Shown: positions 18,298 to 29,788, numbered from the stretch's first letter. The stretch: 64,000 bases of DNA from Gilliamella sp. Lep-s35 (GCF_009795845.1 NZ_WTEX01000013.1:1-64000); one strand, 5' to 3'. A program made the numbers and translations. Notes: a model not told the origin generated them from the letters alone.

Positions 18298-21200
18298 TTA
18301 AAAATCAAATTGATAAATCAGATCCAATGTTTGTGCTAAGCTTGATGTTGCATCCAAATAAAGATTTGGCATCAGCCTATAACGTAAAGTAAATGTCGCT
18401 AGTGAATCAAAAATACCGACACCATATTTTAGTTGTAAACTAGGTAATATATACCCACTCACCACAACTTTAGAATTGTTACCAGCACCTTGCGTATCAA
18501 GTGTTAGATTTTTGATGCCAAATACATTACCGATATCACCAATATATTTACCAGTTTTTGCTGTGCCAATACCAACTAGTAGTGCTGTCATCATGTCACT
18601 ATCACTTTGTTCGGCGTTATCAATTCCTTGACCTCGAATTAAGTAGGATAGAGCTTCTTGTTGTGGCATGGCAGGATCAGAAAACACTTCAACCTTAGGT
18701 GATTGTGATGATCCTGTAACACGGATTCCTGCCGTGATATTATTGTTTTCCATTGCTTCTGGATTGCGAATTGCTTCAATATCAAGCATGGCTTGATCAG
18801 TTGCTCCTGAAAAGGTAATGACGCCTTTGTGAATAATTAAATCTTGTCCATAGGCATAAAATCGCCCTTTGGGAATTAATACTTCGCCATGCAGATCAAG
18901 GCCTTTATTGGTTTGTGTCGCCGTTAAATTACCTTTAAGGGATGCTTTTAAACCAAATGCATCGACAGTCACTTTATCACCGATATCAATTTCAACATGG
19001 CCATTGATTTTCATGCCAAATTCTTGAGGTTTTATCTCTTTCCGATTAGCGTCGAGCATAACTTCGTCAGGTGATAGATCAACACTTGAAGCCGGCAGTG
19101 ATTCAACCGTTATTTTCCCTTTGGGAATACTTACTTTTCCTAGTAACGTTAATTCATCTTGTGTGGCATTGATTTTAATATCAGGAACAACAGTCATAAC
19201 AATCATTGGTGGAACAGACACTTCCATTGCTGCGCCATTAACAGTTAATGAGGCTTGCCATTTATCAAAGGTATTCCAGTTTGCATCACCGTTAATATTC
19301 ACATTGCCAGCGTGTGTGGTTAAAACACCTTTTAATGTAGATGATTTACCATTGAAATTGATATTAACCTTAGCGGATTTAATATCAATCGGTAATTGGC
19401 TTGATTGTATTTCGCTATGTTGCAGGTTTATGTTACCTGTTAACAACGGATCATTTAATGAACCAGAGAATTTAACCATTCCATTAATGTCACCTTTGGC
19501 ATAATCTTTGCTGTCTAATAATGGATTAATAATCGCTAACGCTAAGTGATCTATCTGTAATTGACCACTTAATTTTTTTTGTTCAGTTGGATCTATAATA
19601 GCAACATTACCGTTGATTTTGCCTAGCTTATTTAAGTCAAAATTCCAATCTAATTTAGCTTGTTGCTCATTAAACTCTGCATCAATTTTGAATAGTTTGA
19701 ACGGTAGTGATAGTGCTTGCGAAGTAACCATTTGTTGAATATAAACATCATTACTTGTTATATTCGCTTTTATTGATGGCATTGTATTGTTGTTATTAAA
19801 TAGGATGTCTATTTTTCCATTAACATTACCAGCAAGTTTGGTTTCACCATTATTTAACATTGGTAATTTCGATAGATTGATTTTTTTGATCGTGATACTG
19901 GTATCGCTATTTTTAGCGATCAGTAATTTTTTATCAAGGCATATACTTGAATTATCATTTATCCAACAGTGAGCATTAACGGCGGGTATTTGGTTGTTGA
20001 CATCATAAGATAAGTCTAACGATTTAGCGAGTTGCCAATTATTATTCTTGCCTAAATTGAGTAGGGCATGTGGCATTGTTCCACTCCATTTTGTGCGATC
20101 TTTATCTAGCTGACCTATTAACGAAGTAGTTAATGAAGCTAGCTCACCATCAATCTTCATCGTTAGCGTATGGTGACTCTCGTTACCAGATAGTTCAATA
20201 TTGGCATTTTTAATGGTTTGACTTGGTAGTTCTATTGATTGTCCTGTAAGTTTGATGTTGCCACTGGCTTGTTCTTTGTATTCAACTTTTCCTGTAAGGT
20301 TGGCTTTAGCTACTTTGATTGCATCAAAAGAGAGCGAATTAATCGACAAATTGGTATCGATAATGGTATTGTTAGCTGAACCATTGAGTTTAATATTACC
20401 CACAACCGATCCTTCCATACCGTCAACCAATAACGATAATGATTCAAGATTTAGCTTAGCTAGTAGGTTACCTTTTTTGCTTGAGCCATTTAAATTGAGT
20501 TGGTTTTTACCCCACTTGATCGCAAAATCATTTGCAGTGACTTTATTTTCAGAATTAATAAACACGCTACCGGATGTTAACAGATCAGCGTGATTGATAT
20601 TACCTTTTAACTGTAAATCGGATAAATTAAATTCCCATTTATCACCTTCTAATGAACCAGTTGTTTTTAATTGACCGTTTAATTGAATGGGATAATTTGG
20701 TAGTTCTTTGGTGATATTAACCTTATTGAGTTTTATATTGGTATCCCATTGTAGTGCTTGTTGCCAATTGGCCTTTCCTGCTATGTTAATTTCGCCTTGA
20801 GGTAACTTAATGGTACCATGTTCAATGATTGCATCTTGATTGGTGCCAGTGCCTGCAATGTCAAAGACCATGTTGGCCAACTCTTTACTTTTTAGGTTAC
20901 CTTTCGCTGATATTTGATATTGTTGCACATTACCATTTATTGATGCGGCAAAATCATCTAATTGATACTGTGCTTGCCCTTCGATTGGCCATTGGATATG
21001 CTTACCTTCAAGTTGGGTCATAATAGGCAAGTATTTTTCTATAAAATTGATGTGCCCACTTATTTTCATTTGATTTGAGCCATCAAGGGTTGTGTTGGTT
21101 AACAGCTTTCCAAGCAATTTGCCAGAAAATTGTGCATTTAATTGGTTTTGTTCGGTATTTGCTTTGACTAACGCTAATAACGGCCAGTCATCACGCAAAG

Positions 21201-22125
21201 TAATCTCGCCCGATACAGAAGCATGCCCATTGGCATAAGGTGTTGTTGCATCGGTGTCGAGTTGTTTTACAATAATACGACTATTAATAATATTGGTTTG
21301 AATTGCAACATTATTAAATCGATAATCTTGTCCAGCTATATGTAATAGCCAATTATCACCGGTTAAGCTTGTTACATTAATATCTAATGGAATGTTAACT
21401 TGAGGTAGTGATTCAATTAGAGGTTGATTAAATAGTTGTGTGATTTTTTCATTAAGTGCAATATCTTTGTCATCTGTTTTTTTAATGGGCAGATTGGTTG
21501 CTTTATTATCTGCAAAAATAGCACTTAGATCCATTGCCACAGTAGGGTATACATAAATTTGTTTACTTGCCCATGTGGCTTTGCCGGTAAAATCAGACAT
21601 GCCAAATTGCATATCATTTACTGTGACTTTGATATGAGTTAAGTGGATATTTTTAATGTCTATAGGCAATGGAGTTTTGATAACTAAAGGTTTTTCTGAA
21701 GTAGGTTTATTATCAGTTGAACTTTCGATTTCATTAGGTGAATTTTCTATTTTTGTCGTATCAATATTAACCGTTACACCATTAGCATCAAATTGCTTTA
21801 TACATATTTCAGTTTTTAATAAACAAAGCCCAGTTAGTGAAAATGAAGCATCATTAACCTGAACATCAATACCTGGTAATTCAAGTGAAAGCTCTTGTAT
21901 ATGCAGATCATGAAATGTTCCTTCAACTTGGGCTATCTTTAACTCAGGTAACAATTTATTTAAAACATAGGTGGTTAATTTTACACCAAGACTTGTGTAT
22001 ATAAATAAGGTCACAAAAGCAATTAAAAAGACAATGACAGCTAAAATAGCTATACTGCGTTTTTTCCATTTACGTATTCGTTTTATTTTTTTTATTTTTT
22101 TAATTCTAATTGAATTTTTAGCCAT
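18298..22125 (-). CDS. tamB: Translocation and assembly module subunit TamB
   Basis: The 1275-residue protein is an AsmA/VPS13-like bridge between the inner membrane and TamA, implicated in outer membrane protein insertion and phospholipid transport. An N-terminal lysine-rich cytosolic stretch and one membrane helix (about residues 22-45) anchor it. The middle is repetitive beta structure. The C-terminal DUF490 domain (ALSYLIRGQGID, SGYILPSLQLKYGVGIFDS) ends in the aromatic DLIYQFDF. The stop of tamA and this start are adjacent, so tamA-tamB are translated from one message. The length matches E. coli TamB (1259). Confidence 0.95.
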   Translation of the reverse strand: MAKNSIRIKKIKKIKRIRKWKKRSIAILAVIVFLIAFVTLFIYTSLGVKLTTYVLNKLLPELKIAQVEGTFHDLHIQELSLELPGIDVQVNDASFSLTGLCLLKTEICIKQFDANGVTVNIDTTKIENSPNEIESSTDNKPTSEKPLVIKTPLPIDIKNIHLTHIKVTVNDMQFGMSDFTGKATWASKQIYVYPTVAMDLSAIFADNKATNLPIKKTDDKDIALNEKITQLFNQPLIESLPQVNIPLDINVTSLTGDNWLLHIAGQDYRFNNVAIQTNIINSRIIVKQLDTDATTPYANGHASVSGEITLRDDWPLLALVKANTEQNQLNAQFSGKLLGKLLTNTTLDGSNQMKISGHINFIEKYLPIMTQLEGKHIQWPIEGQAQYQLDDFAASINGNVQQYQISAKGNLKSKELANMVFDIAGTGTNQDAIIEHGTIKLPQGEINIAGKANWQQALQWDTNIKLNKVNITKELPNYPIQLNGQLKTTGSLEGDKWEFNLSDLQLKGNINHADLLTSGSVFINSENKVTANDFAIKWGKNQLNLNGSSKKGNLLAKLNLESLSLLVDGMEGSVVGNIKLNGSANNTIIDTNLSINSLSFDAIKVAKANLTGKVEYKEQASGNIKLTGQSIELPSQTIKNANIELSGNESHHTLTMKIDGELASLTTSLIGQLDKDRTKWSGTMPHALLNLGKNNNWQLAKSLDLSYDVNNQIPAVNAHCWINDNSSICLDKKLLIAKNSDTSITIKKINLSKLPMLNNGETKLAGNVNGKIDILFNNNNTMPSIKANITSNDVYIQQMVTSQALSLPFKLFKIDAEFNEQQAKLDWNFDLNKLGKINGNVAIIDPTEQKKLSGQLQIDHLALAIINPLLDSKDYAKGDINGMVKFSGSLNDPLLTGNINLQHSEIQSSQLPIDIKSAKVNINFNGKSSTLKGVLTTHAGNVNINGDANWNTFDKWQASLTVNGAAMEVSVPPMIVMTVVPDIKINATQDELTLLGKVSIPKGKITVESLPASSVDLSPDEVMLDANRKEIKPQEFGMKINGHVEIDIGDKVTVDAFGLKASLKGNLTATQTNKGLDLHGEVLIPKGRFYAYGQDLIIHKGVITFSGATDQAMLDIEAIRNPEAMENNNITAGIRVTGSSQSPKVEVFSDPAMPQQEALSYLIRGQGIDNAEQSDSDMMTALLVGIGTAKTGKYIGDIGNVFGIKNLTLDTQGAGNNSKVVVSGYILPSLQLKYGVGIFDSLATFTLRYRLMPNLYLDATSSLAQTLDLIYQFDF

Positions 22126-22126
22126 A

Positions 22127-23842
22127 TTATAATTCGCTTCCTAGACCAATATATAGGTGAATAGACACAGTGTTTTTGTTAAATGGTGTTGCTAAATCCA
22201 TTTTTATTGGTCCAACAGGCGAAGCCCAACGAATACCAATCCCTGTTCCTGTATAAAATTTGGTTGTATCAACTTTATCTATGGCTTCACCAGTGTCAAC
22301 AAAGGCAGCTCCCCACCATGAACCCGATAAATTATATTGGTATTCAATTGAGCCTGTAATGAGCTTTGAAGCACCTTTTAATTTGCCTTTTTTATCTTTA
22401 GGCGAAATAGATTGATAACTATAACCACGAATACTACGCTCACCTCCAGCAAAAAATCGAAATGATGGTGGAACGCGATCAAAGTCACTTGCTTGTATAA
22501 TACCAAAATTACCACGAGCAATAAATCGATGTGATTTTTTTATAGAGCGAATCCAAGTTTGTTGTGCTTGAAAGCGAATTAAATTAATATCTGACCCCAA
22601 TGAATTTGCAGCAGCTTCGATGGAGTAACGTTGTGAATCTCCCCACATTGCTAATAAACTACCATCAGAACGGACTCTAGATAAGCTAATTGAAGGATAA
22701 TATAAAAATGTTTTAAAGCTTGCATCGCCTTGGGTAAAGTCATCGCGTAATATATTAAAACCTAAAGCGGTTTGCCAGCCATAAAAATTATCCCAGTTGC
22801 GTAGTATTCCAAAAGTATGAGAACGTGAATAGGTATCATTATTATCTATCTTTTTATAACCACCTTGAATAGTATAATATTGCTCAATAGGGGATTTTTT
22901 TAATGGTATTTTGTAACTCATGGTAATTATTTGTTCCGGTGAGGATAGCGATAAATTACTTTGAAAACTTTGTCCTCGGCTATTTATCCATGGTTTATTC
23001 CAACCAATTTTACCATGTACACCGTTATCTGTTGAAAATCCTAAACCTAAGTCCATGTTATTTTTTTTGCGTGGCGAGGTTTCAACATCAATTGGAAGTA
23101 TTTTATCTTCTGTTAAATGAGGAAAATCAGGCACAACCACTACAGAATTAAACCAACTTGTTGAGGTAAGGCGTCTATTTAACAATGATAACTGTTCGGC
23201 AGTATATTCTTCACCTTCTTTAAATGGCACAATATTAGCTAAATAATCATCCCGAATTTTGGCATTATGAAAAGTCACTTTTCCTAGACGATAACGTTTA
23301 CCTGTAGTGTAATCAATATTCCAAAATGCTTTATTTTCAGACATTGAAACAGCTAATTGATGTTTGGGCATATCGGCATCGAAGTAACCTTTTTTGAGTG
23401 ATAAACTTTGTAGGCTTTTTTTAAATGACTCATAAACACCATGATTTAGCACATCACCGATTTTAGGTAAGTTGTTTTTTAATAAATAGTTAAAATCAGG
23501 ATCTTGTTGTCCATCACCAGTTATATTTACATTAAGTTGCTCAATCAATACAGGCGTGCCTGGTGATATATTAACAGTAAGAACCTTGGCATTTTGTACG
23601 TTATATTCGAAAGTGGGTGAATAGTAACCTAAAGCGCGTAGTGCTTTTTTCACTTCGCTTTCAAAATACCGCTTAAAATTGGGGGTATCCTCAACTTTAT
23701 TAGGGGTAATTAATGAAATGCGTGCATCAACGTTGTCGGCTAATTCTCCTGATAATCCTTTAATGGATAGTTTCATGTCAGCATAACTTGATGTTGCTGT
23801 CATTATCAAAAGTAAACCTAACGAGCAGGAAAATCGTGCCAC
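22127..23842 (-). CDS. tamA: Translocation and assembly module outer membrane protein TamA
   Basis: The 571-residue Omp85-family protein begins with a signal peptide (MARFSCSLGLLLIMTATSSYA). Three POTRA domains follow up to about residue 265, then a 16-strand barrel with the lid motif FRFFAGGERSIRGYSY near residue 460 and the conserved GPIKMDLATP strand near the end. It works with TamB, encoded 1 bp downstream. Confidence 0.95.
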   Translation of the reverse strand: MARFSCSLGLLLIMTATSSYADMKLSIKGLSGELADNVDARISLITPNKVEDTPNFKRYFESEVKKALRALGYYSPTFEYNVQNAKVLTVNISPGTPVLIEQLNVNITGDGQQDPDFNYLLKNNLPKIGDVLNHGVYESFKKSLQSLSLKKGYFDADMPKHQLAVSMSENKAFWNIDYTTGKRYRLGKVTFHNAKIRDDYLANIVPFKEGEEYTAEQLSLLNRRLTSTSWFNSVVVVPDFPHLTEDKILPIDVETSPRKKNNMDLGLGFSTDNGVHGKIGWNKPWINSRGQSFQSNLSLSSPEQIITMSYKIPLKKSPIEQYYTIQGGYKKIDNNDTYSRSHTFGILRNWDNFYGWQTALGFNILRDDFTQGDASFKTFLYYPSISLSRVRSDGSLLAMWGDSQRYSIEAAANSLGSDINLIRFQAQQTWIRSIKKSHRFIARGNFGIIQASDFDRVPPSFRFFAGGERSIRGYSYQSISPKDKKGKLKGASKLITGSIEYQYNLSGSWWGAAFVDTGEAIDKVDTTKFYTGTGIGIRWASPVGPIKMDLATPFNKNTVSIHLYIGLGSEL

Positions 23843-23859
23843 ATATACCTCGTATAATA

Positions 23860-24399
23860 TTAAGATTCGAGTAAACTTACATGGCCAATATAAGGTAAAT
23901 GACGATAGTGCTGTGCATAGTCAATACCATAACCCACCACAAATTCGTCAGGAATTGAAAATCCGATATATTTAACAGGAACCTCTACTTCACGCCTTGA
24001 AGGTTTATCCAGAAGTGTGCATATTTCAATACTACGAGGATGACGTAATTTTAATATTGCCATTACCTTACTCAAGGTATTACCTGTATCGATAATATCT
24101 TCGATAATTAATACATCTTTATCACGAATATCTTCATCTAAGTCTTTTAATATTTTTACATCACGATTACTAATGACTGCATTGCCATAACTAGAGGCGG
24201 TCATAAAATCAACCTCGTGTCCGACTGTGATTTTACGGCTCAAATCTGCCATAAAAATAAAAGAGCCACGTAAAAGCCCAACTAAAATAAGTTCGTTTTG
24301 ACTATTTTGATAATCTTTACTAATTTGTTGTCCAAGCTCGATGACACGGTTTTGGATATCATTAGCTGATATCATCATTTCTAATGTATGTTTTTTCAT
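23860..24399 (-). CDS. hpt: Hypoxanthine phosphoribosyltransferase
   Basis: The 179-residue purine-salvage enzyme converts hypoxanthine (and guanine weakly) plus PRPP to IMP/GMP. The PRPP-binding loop [14 protein letters not shown] lies near residue 96. The [13 protein letters not shown] loop and the C-terminal [20 protein letters not shown] are characteristic of Hpt rather than Gpt. It is 17 bp upstream of tamA on the same strand and may be transcribed with it. Confidence 0.95.
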   Translation of the reverse strand: MKKHTLEMMISANDIQNRVIELGQQISKDYQNSQNELILVGLLRGSFIFMADLSRKITVGHEVDFMTASSYGNAVISNRDVKILKDLDEDIRDKDVLIIEDIIDTGNTLSKVMAILKLRHPRSIEICTLLDKPSRREVEVPVKYIGFSIPDEFVVGYGIDYAQHYRHLPYIGHVSLLES

Positions 24400-24521
24400 T
24401 AATAATTCTCAAATTAACTTTTTAAAAATTAAATTAGATTCTAACAATATTCCTTAATAAAAAGAATAAGCGAACCCATTTTTTATTAAACCAAGATAAG
24501 AAAAAATTTTATTTTTTATAC

Positions 24522-25028
24522 TCAAATACCTAGTTTTCCTGAAACTTTTTGACAACTATTTTTGTTATTCTTTTTTTGTAAACGTCGTTTTTTAAAAAAC
24601 TCACTTAAAATAGCGCTACATTCGTTAGCTAGTACTCCGCCAGTTACTTCTGCATAATGGTTGATGCCTTGCTGAGCAAGAATATTGATAAATGAGCCAG
24701 CTGCACCAGTTTTATAATCACTAGCACCATAAACAACACGTTTAATACGGCTATGGATAATGGCACCTGCGCACATAATACAAGGCTCCAGTGTGACATA
24801 AAGCGTGGTATTAATTATGCGATAGTTATTTAAATTTTTACCAGCTTGCTCAATCGCTATCATTTCAGCATGCGCAGTAGGATTATGTTTGATAATGGAT
24901 TGATTAAATCCTTCGCCGACAATTTGATTATTTTCATCAACAATCACCGCACCGACAGGGATTTCTCCAAGCGATTCGGCGTGTTTAGCAAGCATGAGTG
25001 CATGGCGCATCCAAATTTTATCTGACAT
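24522..25028 (-). CDS. tadA: tRNA-specific adenosine deaminase TadA
   Basis: The 168-residue enzyme makes inosine at position 34 of tRNA(Arg). Zinc and catalytic residues are visible: HAE (H53, E55) and PCIMCAGA (C83, C86). The C-terminal FFKKRRLQKK is the tRNA-contacting tail. The gene starts 8 bp after dapB and is probably co-transcribed with it. Confidence 0.95.
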   Translation of the reverse strand: MSDKIWMRHALMLAKHAESLGEIPVGAVIVDENNQIVGEGFNQSIIKHNPTAHAEMIAIEQAGKNLNNYRIINTTLYVTLEPCIMCAGAIIHSRIKRVVYGASDYKTGAAGSFINILAQQGINHYAEVTGGVLANECSAILSEFFKKRRLQKKNNKNSCQKVSGKLGI

Positions 25029-25036
25029 TTTAGAAC

Positions 25037-25894
<858 letters not shown>

Positions 25895-25988
25895 TTATAG
25901 CGGAAAATACATAACTTATACACATCAGCTAAACTTAAATGCTACAATTTTTGAACCGTTTTATATAAAAATATAATTAGGAGTTATT

Positions 25989-27182
25989 ATGCGATCTCCG
26001 TGGTATTTTGGTTGGAATATCGTTATTGCGGCTTCTTTTCTCACTTTGCTTTCTAGTGGCTTGAGGATGAGTATGGGAGTTTTTTTTCTTCCCATTGCAA
26101 ATGATCTTAATTTTAGTCGTAGCGTTCTTTCTGGAATTATTGCTATAGGTATGCTTTTCTCTGGAATTGCTATGCCAATAGCGGGATATTTAGTTGGTAA
26201 ATATGGCACTCGTTTTGTCCTAATATTTGGTTCCATCATTATTATTTCTACTGTTTGGGCTGCTAACTCAACTGATTATTGGAACTTTTTTCTATCTTTT
26301 GGTGTTGCATTATCTTTTGGTACTTCTTTTGTTGGTTCTGTCAGTTTTACGCCTATTGTGGCACGTTGTTTTATCAAGCGTAGAGGATTGGCTTTATTTC
26401 TTTTATCAACAGGAAGTATGGCAGGTATTGCAGTGATGTTACCTGTTTTTGCTTTCTTCATTCCTATTTATGGATGGCAAACAACGCTAATTTCGTTTGC
26501 TGTGATTTTTATGATTATCGCTTTGCCTATTGCTTTGTTTATTATGAAAGATAATCAATCTGAAATCGAAGTCTCTAGTATAGAGCCTGTTATCAATCAA
26601 AAAATAGAGCCTAGTATCAAACTTATAGATGTGTTAAAAACACGTCCATTTTGGCAACTGAGTTTTGGGCTTTTTACCTGTGGCTTCAGTATGAATTTAT
26701 TAGGAACACATGGAGTCCCAATGCTTATCGATCATGGATTTGATCCTATTACTAGCTCTAATGGTATTGGTTTGATTGGTTTAGTCGCTATTTTTAGTAC
26801 CTTAGTTTTGGGTTATTTATCTGATATAGTGCAACGAAAAAACATTTTAATGATGGTCTATTTAATACGAGGTTTAGGTTTTATTGCTCTTGTTTTAGTA
26901 TCAACTAAATGGCAGCTTTTTACTATTGCAGCAGTGGGTGGTTTGGTTTGGGCTGGTGCTTTGTCGATGTCTGGAGCCATTACCGCTGATATTTATGGTG
27001 TACAAATTGTGGGACTACTTTCAGGATTAACCTATTTGGGACATCAAATTGGTGCGATGATTGGTTCATGGTTAGGTGGATGGGCTTATGATCATTTACA
27101 CACTCATTTAGTTGCGTTTGGTACAGCAAGTATTTTATTGTTACTGGCGGCGTTTAGTGCTTATCATCTTCCTAAACGATAA
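25989..27182 (+). CDS. MFS transporter (monocarboxylate/oxalate-formate-like)
   Basis: The 397-residue protein has 12 predicted membrane segments in two halves joined by a charged loop (about residues 180-205). The opening PWYFGWNIVIAASFLTLL and the loop IAGYLVGKYGTRFVLIFG are typical of the bacterial monocarboxylate/OxlT-like branch of the major facilitator superfamily. The substrate cannot be told from sequence. It is monocistronic: GGAG-like AATTAGGAGTT precedes the ATG, and a terminator follows. Confidence 0.85.
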   Translation: MRSPWYFGWNIVIAASFLTLLSSGLRMSMGVFFLPIANDLNFSRSVLSGIIAIGMLFSGIAMPIAGYLVGKYGTRFVLIFGSIIIISTVWAANSTDYWNFFLSFGVALSFGTSFVGSVSFTPIVARCFIKRRGLALFLLSTGSMAGIAVMLPVFAFFIPIYGWQTTLISFAVIFMIIALPIALFIMKDNQSEIEVSSIEPVINQKIEPSIKLIDVLKTRPFWQLSFGLFTCGFSMNLLGTHGVPMLIDHGFDPITSSNGIGLIGLVAIFSTLVLGYLSDIVQRKNILMMVYLIRGLGFIALVLVSTKWQLFTIAAVGGLVWAGALSMSGAITADIYGVQIVGLLSGLTYLGHQIGAMIGSWLGGWAYDHLHTHLVAFGTASILLLLAAFSAYHLPKR

Positions 27183-27194
27183 TAGTTCAAAACA

Positions 27195-27218
27195 AATGGA
27201 CGCCAAGTAGCGTCCATT
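27195..27218. terminator. Terminator between the MFS gene and fklB
   Basis: AATGGACGC and GCGTCCATT form perfect 9-bp arms with a 6-base loop between convergent genes. Confidence 0.8.
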
Positions 27219-27223
27219 CTTGC

Positions 27224-27835
27224 TTATAAAACTTTTAATAATTCAACATCAAAAATCAGTGCGCTGTATGGTGGAATTGATGCGCCAGCACCTTGAGCAC
27301 CATAAGCTAATTCTTGAGGAATATATAAACGCCATTTTGAACCTTCTGGCATAAGTTGTAACGCTTCAACCCAGCCTTTAATTACACCATTGACTGGAAA
27401 CTCAGCAGGTTGTCCACGTTCAACAGAACTATCAAATACTGTACCATCAATTAGTTGCCCTGTATAATGAACTTGCACGCGATCGGTTGCTTTAGGTAAT
27501 GCGCCATCGCCTTGTTTGATGATTTCGTATTGTAAACCTGATTCAGTCGATTTAATGCCATCTTTTGTGATGTTTTCTGCTAGAAAATCTTTACCTGCTT
27601 GAGCAATTTTTTCTGCTTGTTTGGCCTTTTCTTTGGTCGCTTGTTCATGTACATGGCGTAATGCTTCATGTAATTCTTGTAGTGGCAGAGCAGGTTGATT
27701 ACCCGATAATACGTCTTCCATTGCTAATTTTAATGCATTTAGTTCTAAATTGTTCAACCCAGATTCTTTTAATTGTTGTCCAATTTGTAAGCCGATTGCA
27801 TAGCTTGCTTTTTGTTCAATAGTTTCTAACTTCAT
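27224..27835 (-). CDS. fklB: FKBP-type peptidyl-prolyl isomerase FklB
   Basis: The 203-residue protein has an N-terminal helical dimerisation domain (about 1-85) and a C-terminal FKBP domain with [18 protein letters not shown] and the active-site strand [18 protein letters not shown]. There is no signal peptide, which points to the cytosolic FklB rather than periplasmic FkpA. It catalyses cis-trans isomerisation of prolyl bonds. Confidence 0.92.
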   Translation of the reverse strand: MKLETIEQKASYAIGLQIGQQLKESGLNNLELNALKLAMEDVLSGNQPALPLQELHEALRHVHEQATKEKAKQAEKIAQAGKDFLAENITKDGIKSTESGLQYEIIKQGDGALPKATDRVQVHYTGQLIDGTVFDSSVERGQPAEFPVNGVIKGWVEALQLMPEGSKWRLYIPQELAYGAQGAGASIPPYSALIFDVELLKVL

Positions 27836-28048
27836 TTTTTACCTTTAGATAGTTGATTGGTAAGGTTTATTAATAAGGTGATTAGTTTGGAGATACGTAA
27901 GTAAAAGTCAAGTAATAATTTATATTATCAAATGTTATTACTATATTCATTAAATAACTTCGAAAGAATTTATTAATTTGGCTAGCACTTAATTAAAAGA
28001 TCAGCGATAATACAGGTCATTGAATTTTAAAGAATGGATTAAGTGTAG

Positions 28049-28465
28049 ATGCTGTTTCGTAAATTTTCCGCACTTGCAGTTGTCACGAGTGTTTTATTAA
28101 CAGGTTGTTCTGTTATTGATCGCTGGGTATATAGGCCTGATATCAATCAAGGTAATTATGTAACACCAGATGCTATTGAGTTATTGCAAGTAGGGCAAAG
28201 CAAAGAACAAGTTGTGTTTATTATGGGCTCGCCAATGTTAACTTCTGTTTTTGGTGATAATGTTTGGTATTATATTTTCCGTCAACAACCTCAACATGGT
28301 GAAGTTAGTCAAAGAAGCTATGCTGTTTATTTCGATGATATGGGCATTGTGAAAGATATCAAGGCCTCAGAACTAGAAGGCTCCAAATCATTAGAAGAGA
28401 TGAATAAACAAGGCATATCTGACCCAATTGATACTAAATCTGACGACGATATTCCTGAATCTTGA
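28049..28465 (+). CDS. bamE: Outer membrane assembly lipoprotein BamE
   Basis: The 138-residue lipoprotein of the BAM complex has signal peptide and lipobox LLTGC (Cys near residue 20), followed by the SmpA/OmlA core: VYRPDINQGNYV, LQVGQSKEQVVFIMGSP and DNVWYYIFRQQP. E. coli BamE is 113 residues; the extra 25 here are an acidic low-complexity tail. It is monocistronic with a clear terminator. Confidence 0.95.
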   Translation: MLFRKFSALAVVTSVLLTGCSVIDRWVYRPDINQGNYVTPDAIELLQVGQSKEQVVFIMGSPMLTSVFGDNVWYYIFRQQPQHGEVSQRSYAVYFDDMGIVKDIKASELEGSKSLEEMNKQGISDPIDTKSDDDIPES

Positions 28466-28484
28466 TAAAAATATAGATAAAAAG

Positions 28485-28508
28485 CCTCGTTTATTAACGA
28501 GGTTTTTT
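28485..28508 (+). terminator. Terminator of bamE
   Basis: CCTCGTT, a TATT loop and AACGAGG are followed by TTTTTT, 20 bp past the bamE stop. Confidence 0.9.
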
Positions 28509-28547
28509 ATTTTATATCTAAAAAATATTAAATTATAACGATAGTTA

Positions 28548-28925
28548 TTAATAATAACCGTTACTATATGAAGCAATAATAGTAATAACAATTATCATGT
28601 ACACAATGAAAAACAGCATTGATGCGATAAATGTAATTAGACAATATTTCCAGTAACTATATAGATTTTCAATAGCATCAATAATATCGTTTTCTTTTTT
28701 AAGCGTTGCAGATAAGCTAAATGCTCCTCCTGACTTAAAAAGTTTTATCCCAGCAATAATTTGTGGAATACCAATAATAGCAGTGATTATACCTAGACAG
28801 GCAAAAGCACCCATAATTATAAAAATAACGCCAAAAACTTGTTGCATAGTAGCAATAAAACGCATATGTTTTATCAATAATTCATTAGTTTGAAAAGAAA
28901 TTGTATTTGTTTTATTTATATCCAT
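28548..28925 (-). CDS. Small membrane protein, DUF5362-like
   Basis: The 125-residue protein has a hydrophilic N-terminus (about 30 residues), a long hydrophobic hairpin (FGVIFIIMGAFACLGIITAIIG), a short amphipathic segment with KLFKSGGAF, and a last membrane helix (LITFIASMLFFIVYMIIVITII). The pattern resembles DUF5362 proteins of unknown function. It is convergent with bamE and stands alone. Confidence 0.6.
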   Translation of the reverse strand: MDINKTNTISFQTNELLIKHMRFIATMQQVFGVIFIIMGAFACLGIITAIIGIPQIIAGIKLFKSGGAFSLSATLKKENDIIDAIENLYSYWKYCLITFIASMLFFIVYMIIVITIIASYSNGYY

Positions 28926-29142
28926 TTTTTAACCCTTATATTGTTGTTCTATTTGAATTTGCCAAAAAGCAACAATAGGATAATAGTTTTTTAATTAATG
29001 TCGAGTTTTTTGAAGTAAATTGAGTTTGGGCAATTGGTCAATATTACGATCATTTGCAATAAGTTAAAAAATTAACTTTAGTTAAAAATTTGTATTATTT
29101 TAGTATAAGATAATTTTAAATAAACAATAATAGGAGGTAATT

Positions 29143-29406
29143 TTGCATCTTTCACCAAAAGCTTTTAGGATTTTAGGAATTATTGCTACAATAGCATCGT
29201 TAGGGATGTATGTTTCTTATATTCCACAAATCATCGATAATTTACATGGTTTTAAATCCAATCCTACTCAACCGTTAGCCGCATCTATAAACTGTACACT
29301 TTGGGTTTGTTATGGCTTGTTGAGAGAAAAGAAAGATTGGCCAATTGCAATTGCTAATTCACCAGGTGTATTTTTTGGTTTAATTGCTTTTTTTACAGCT
29401 CTTTAA
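29143..29406 (+). CDS. SemiSWEET-type sugar transporter
   Basis: The 87-residue protein has three membrane helices. The PQ motif (SYIPQI) lies in helix 1, and the QPLAASINCTLWVCYGLL and DWPIAIANSPGV segments are typical of bacterial SemiSWEETs, which dimerise into a six-helix sugar uniporter. The start is a TTG at 29143, five bases after a perfect AGGAGG (29132-29137). No ATG precedes the conserved LSPKAFRILG, so TTG is preferred. It is monocistronic. Confidence 0.85.
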   Translation: MHLSPKAFRILGIIATIASLGMYVSYIPQIIDNLHGFKSNPTQPLAASINCTLWVCYGLLREKKDWPIAIANSPGVFFGLIAFFTAL

Positions 29407-29788
29407 TTGGTATTAAATGATTGAGTTTTAATTAATCTGCTTGATTTTTATTAATATTAATAAAAAGTAATAAAAAATTTAATAAACTTACTTTTGAGGT
29501 AAAAGTAAAATTTTAAAATAAATTGGTTATTATTTGCTCTTGTGTGAAATTTTTTAATAATCAATAATTTATGTAGTTATCAACAGGTTTGTTAAATACT
29601 TATCAAATTGTACAGTGAATAAATCAAGTTGATAAGTTTGCTTTAATATTACTTAATAAAATGGCTAGATGTTGGTATGTAATTATTTTTATAATTTATT
29701 TTTAACCACACATTAAAGCAAGATAGACAGATTGACCAATCGTTTTATACTGCATTCAGTAGTTACATCATATCTAAAAGGAAAGAAA
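29407..29788. other. A/T-rich intergenic region with inverted repeats
   Basis: About 380 bp with no gene seen. It contains a weak hairpin TTACTTTT/AAAAGTAA (29488-29508), possibly the SemiSWEET terminator. A wider inverted repeat, ACTTATCAA (29598-29606) and TTGATAAGT (29629-29637), has a 22-base spacing that would suit an operator. The ribosome site AAGGAAAG lies before the next gene. Confidence 0.5.

Noticed and set aside
29576-29590. DnaA-box-like TTATCAACA
   Set aside because: Single, imperfect and isolated; no cluster that would suggest an origin.
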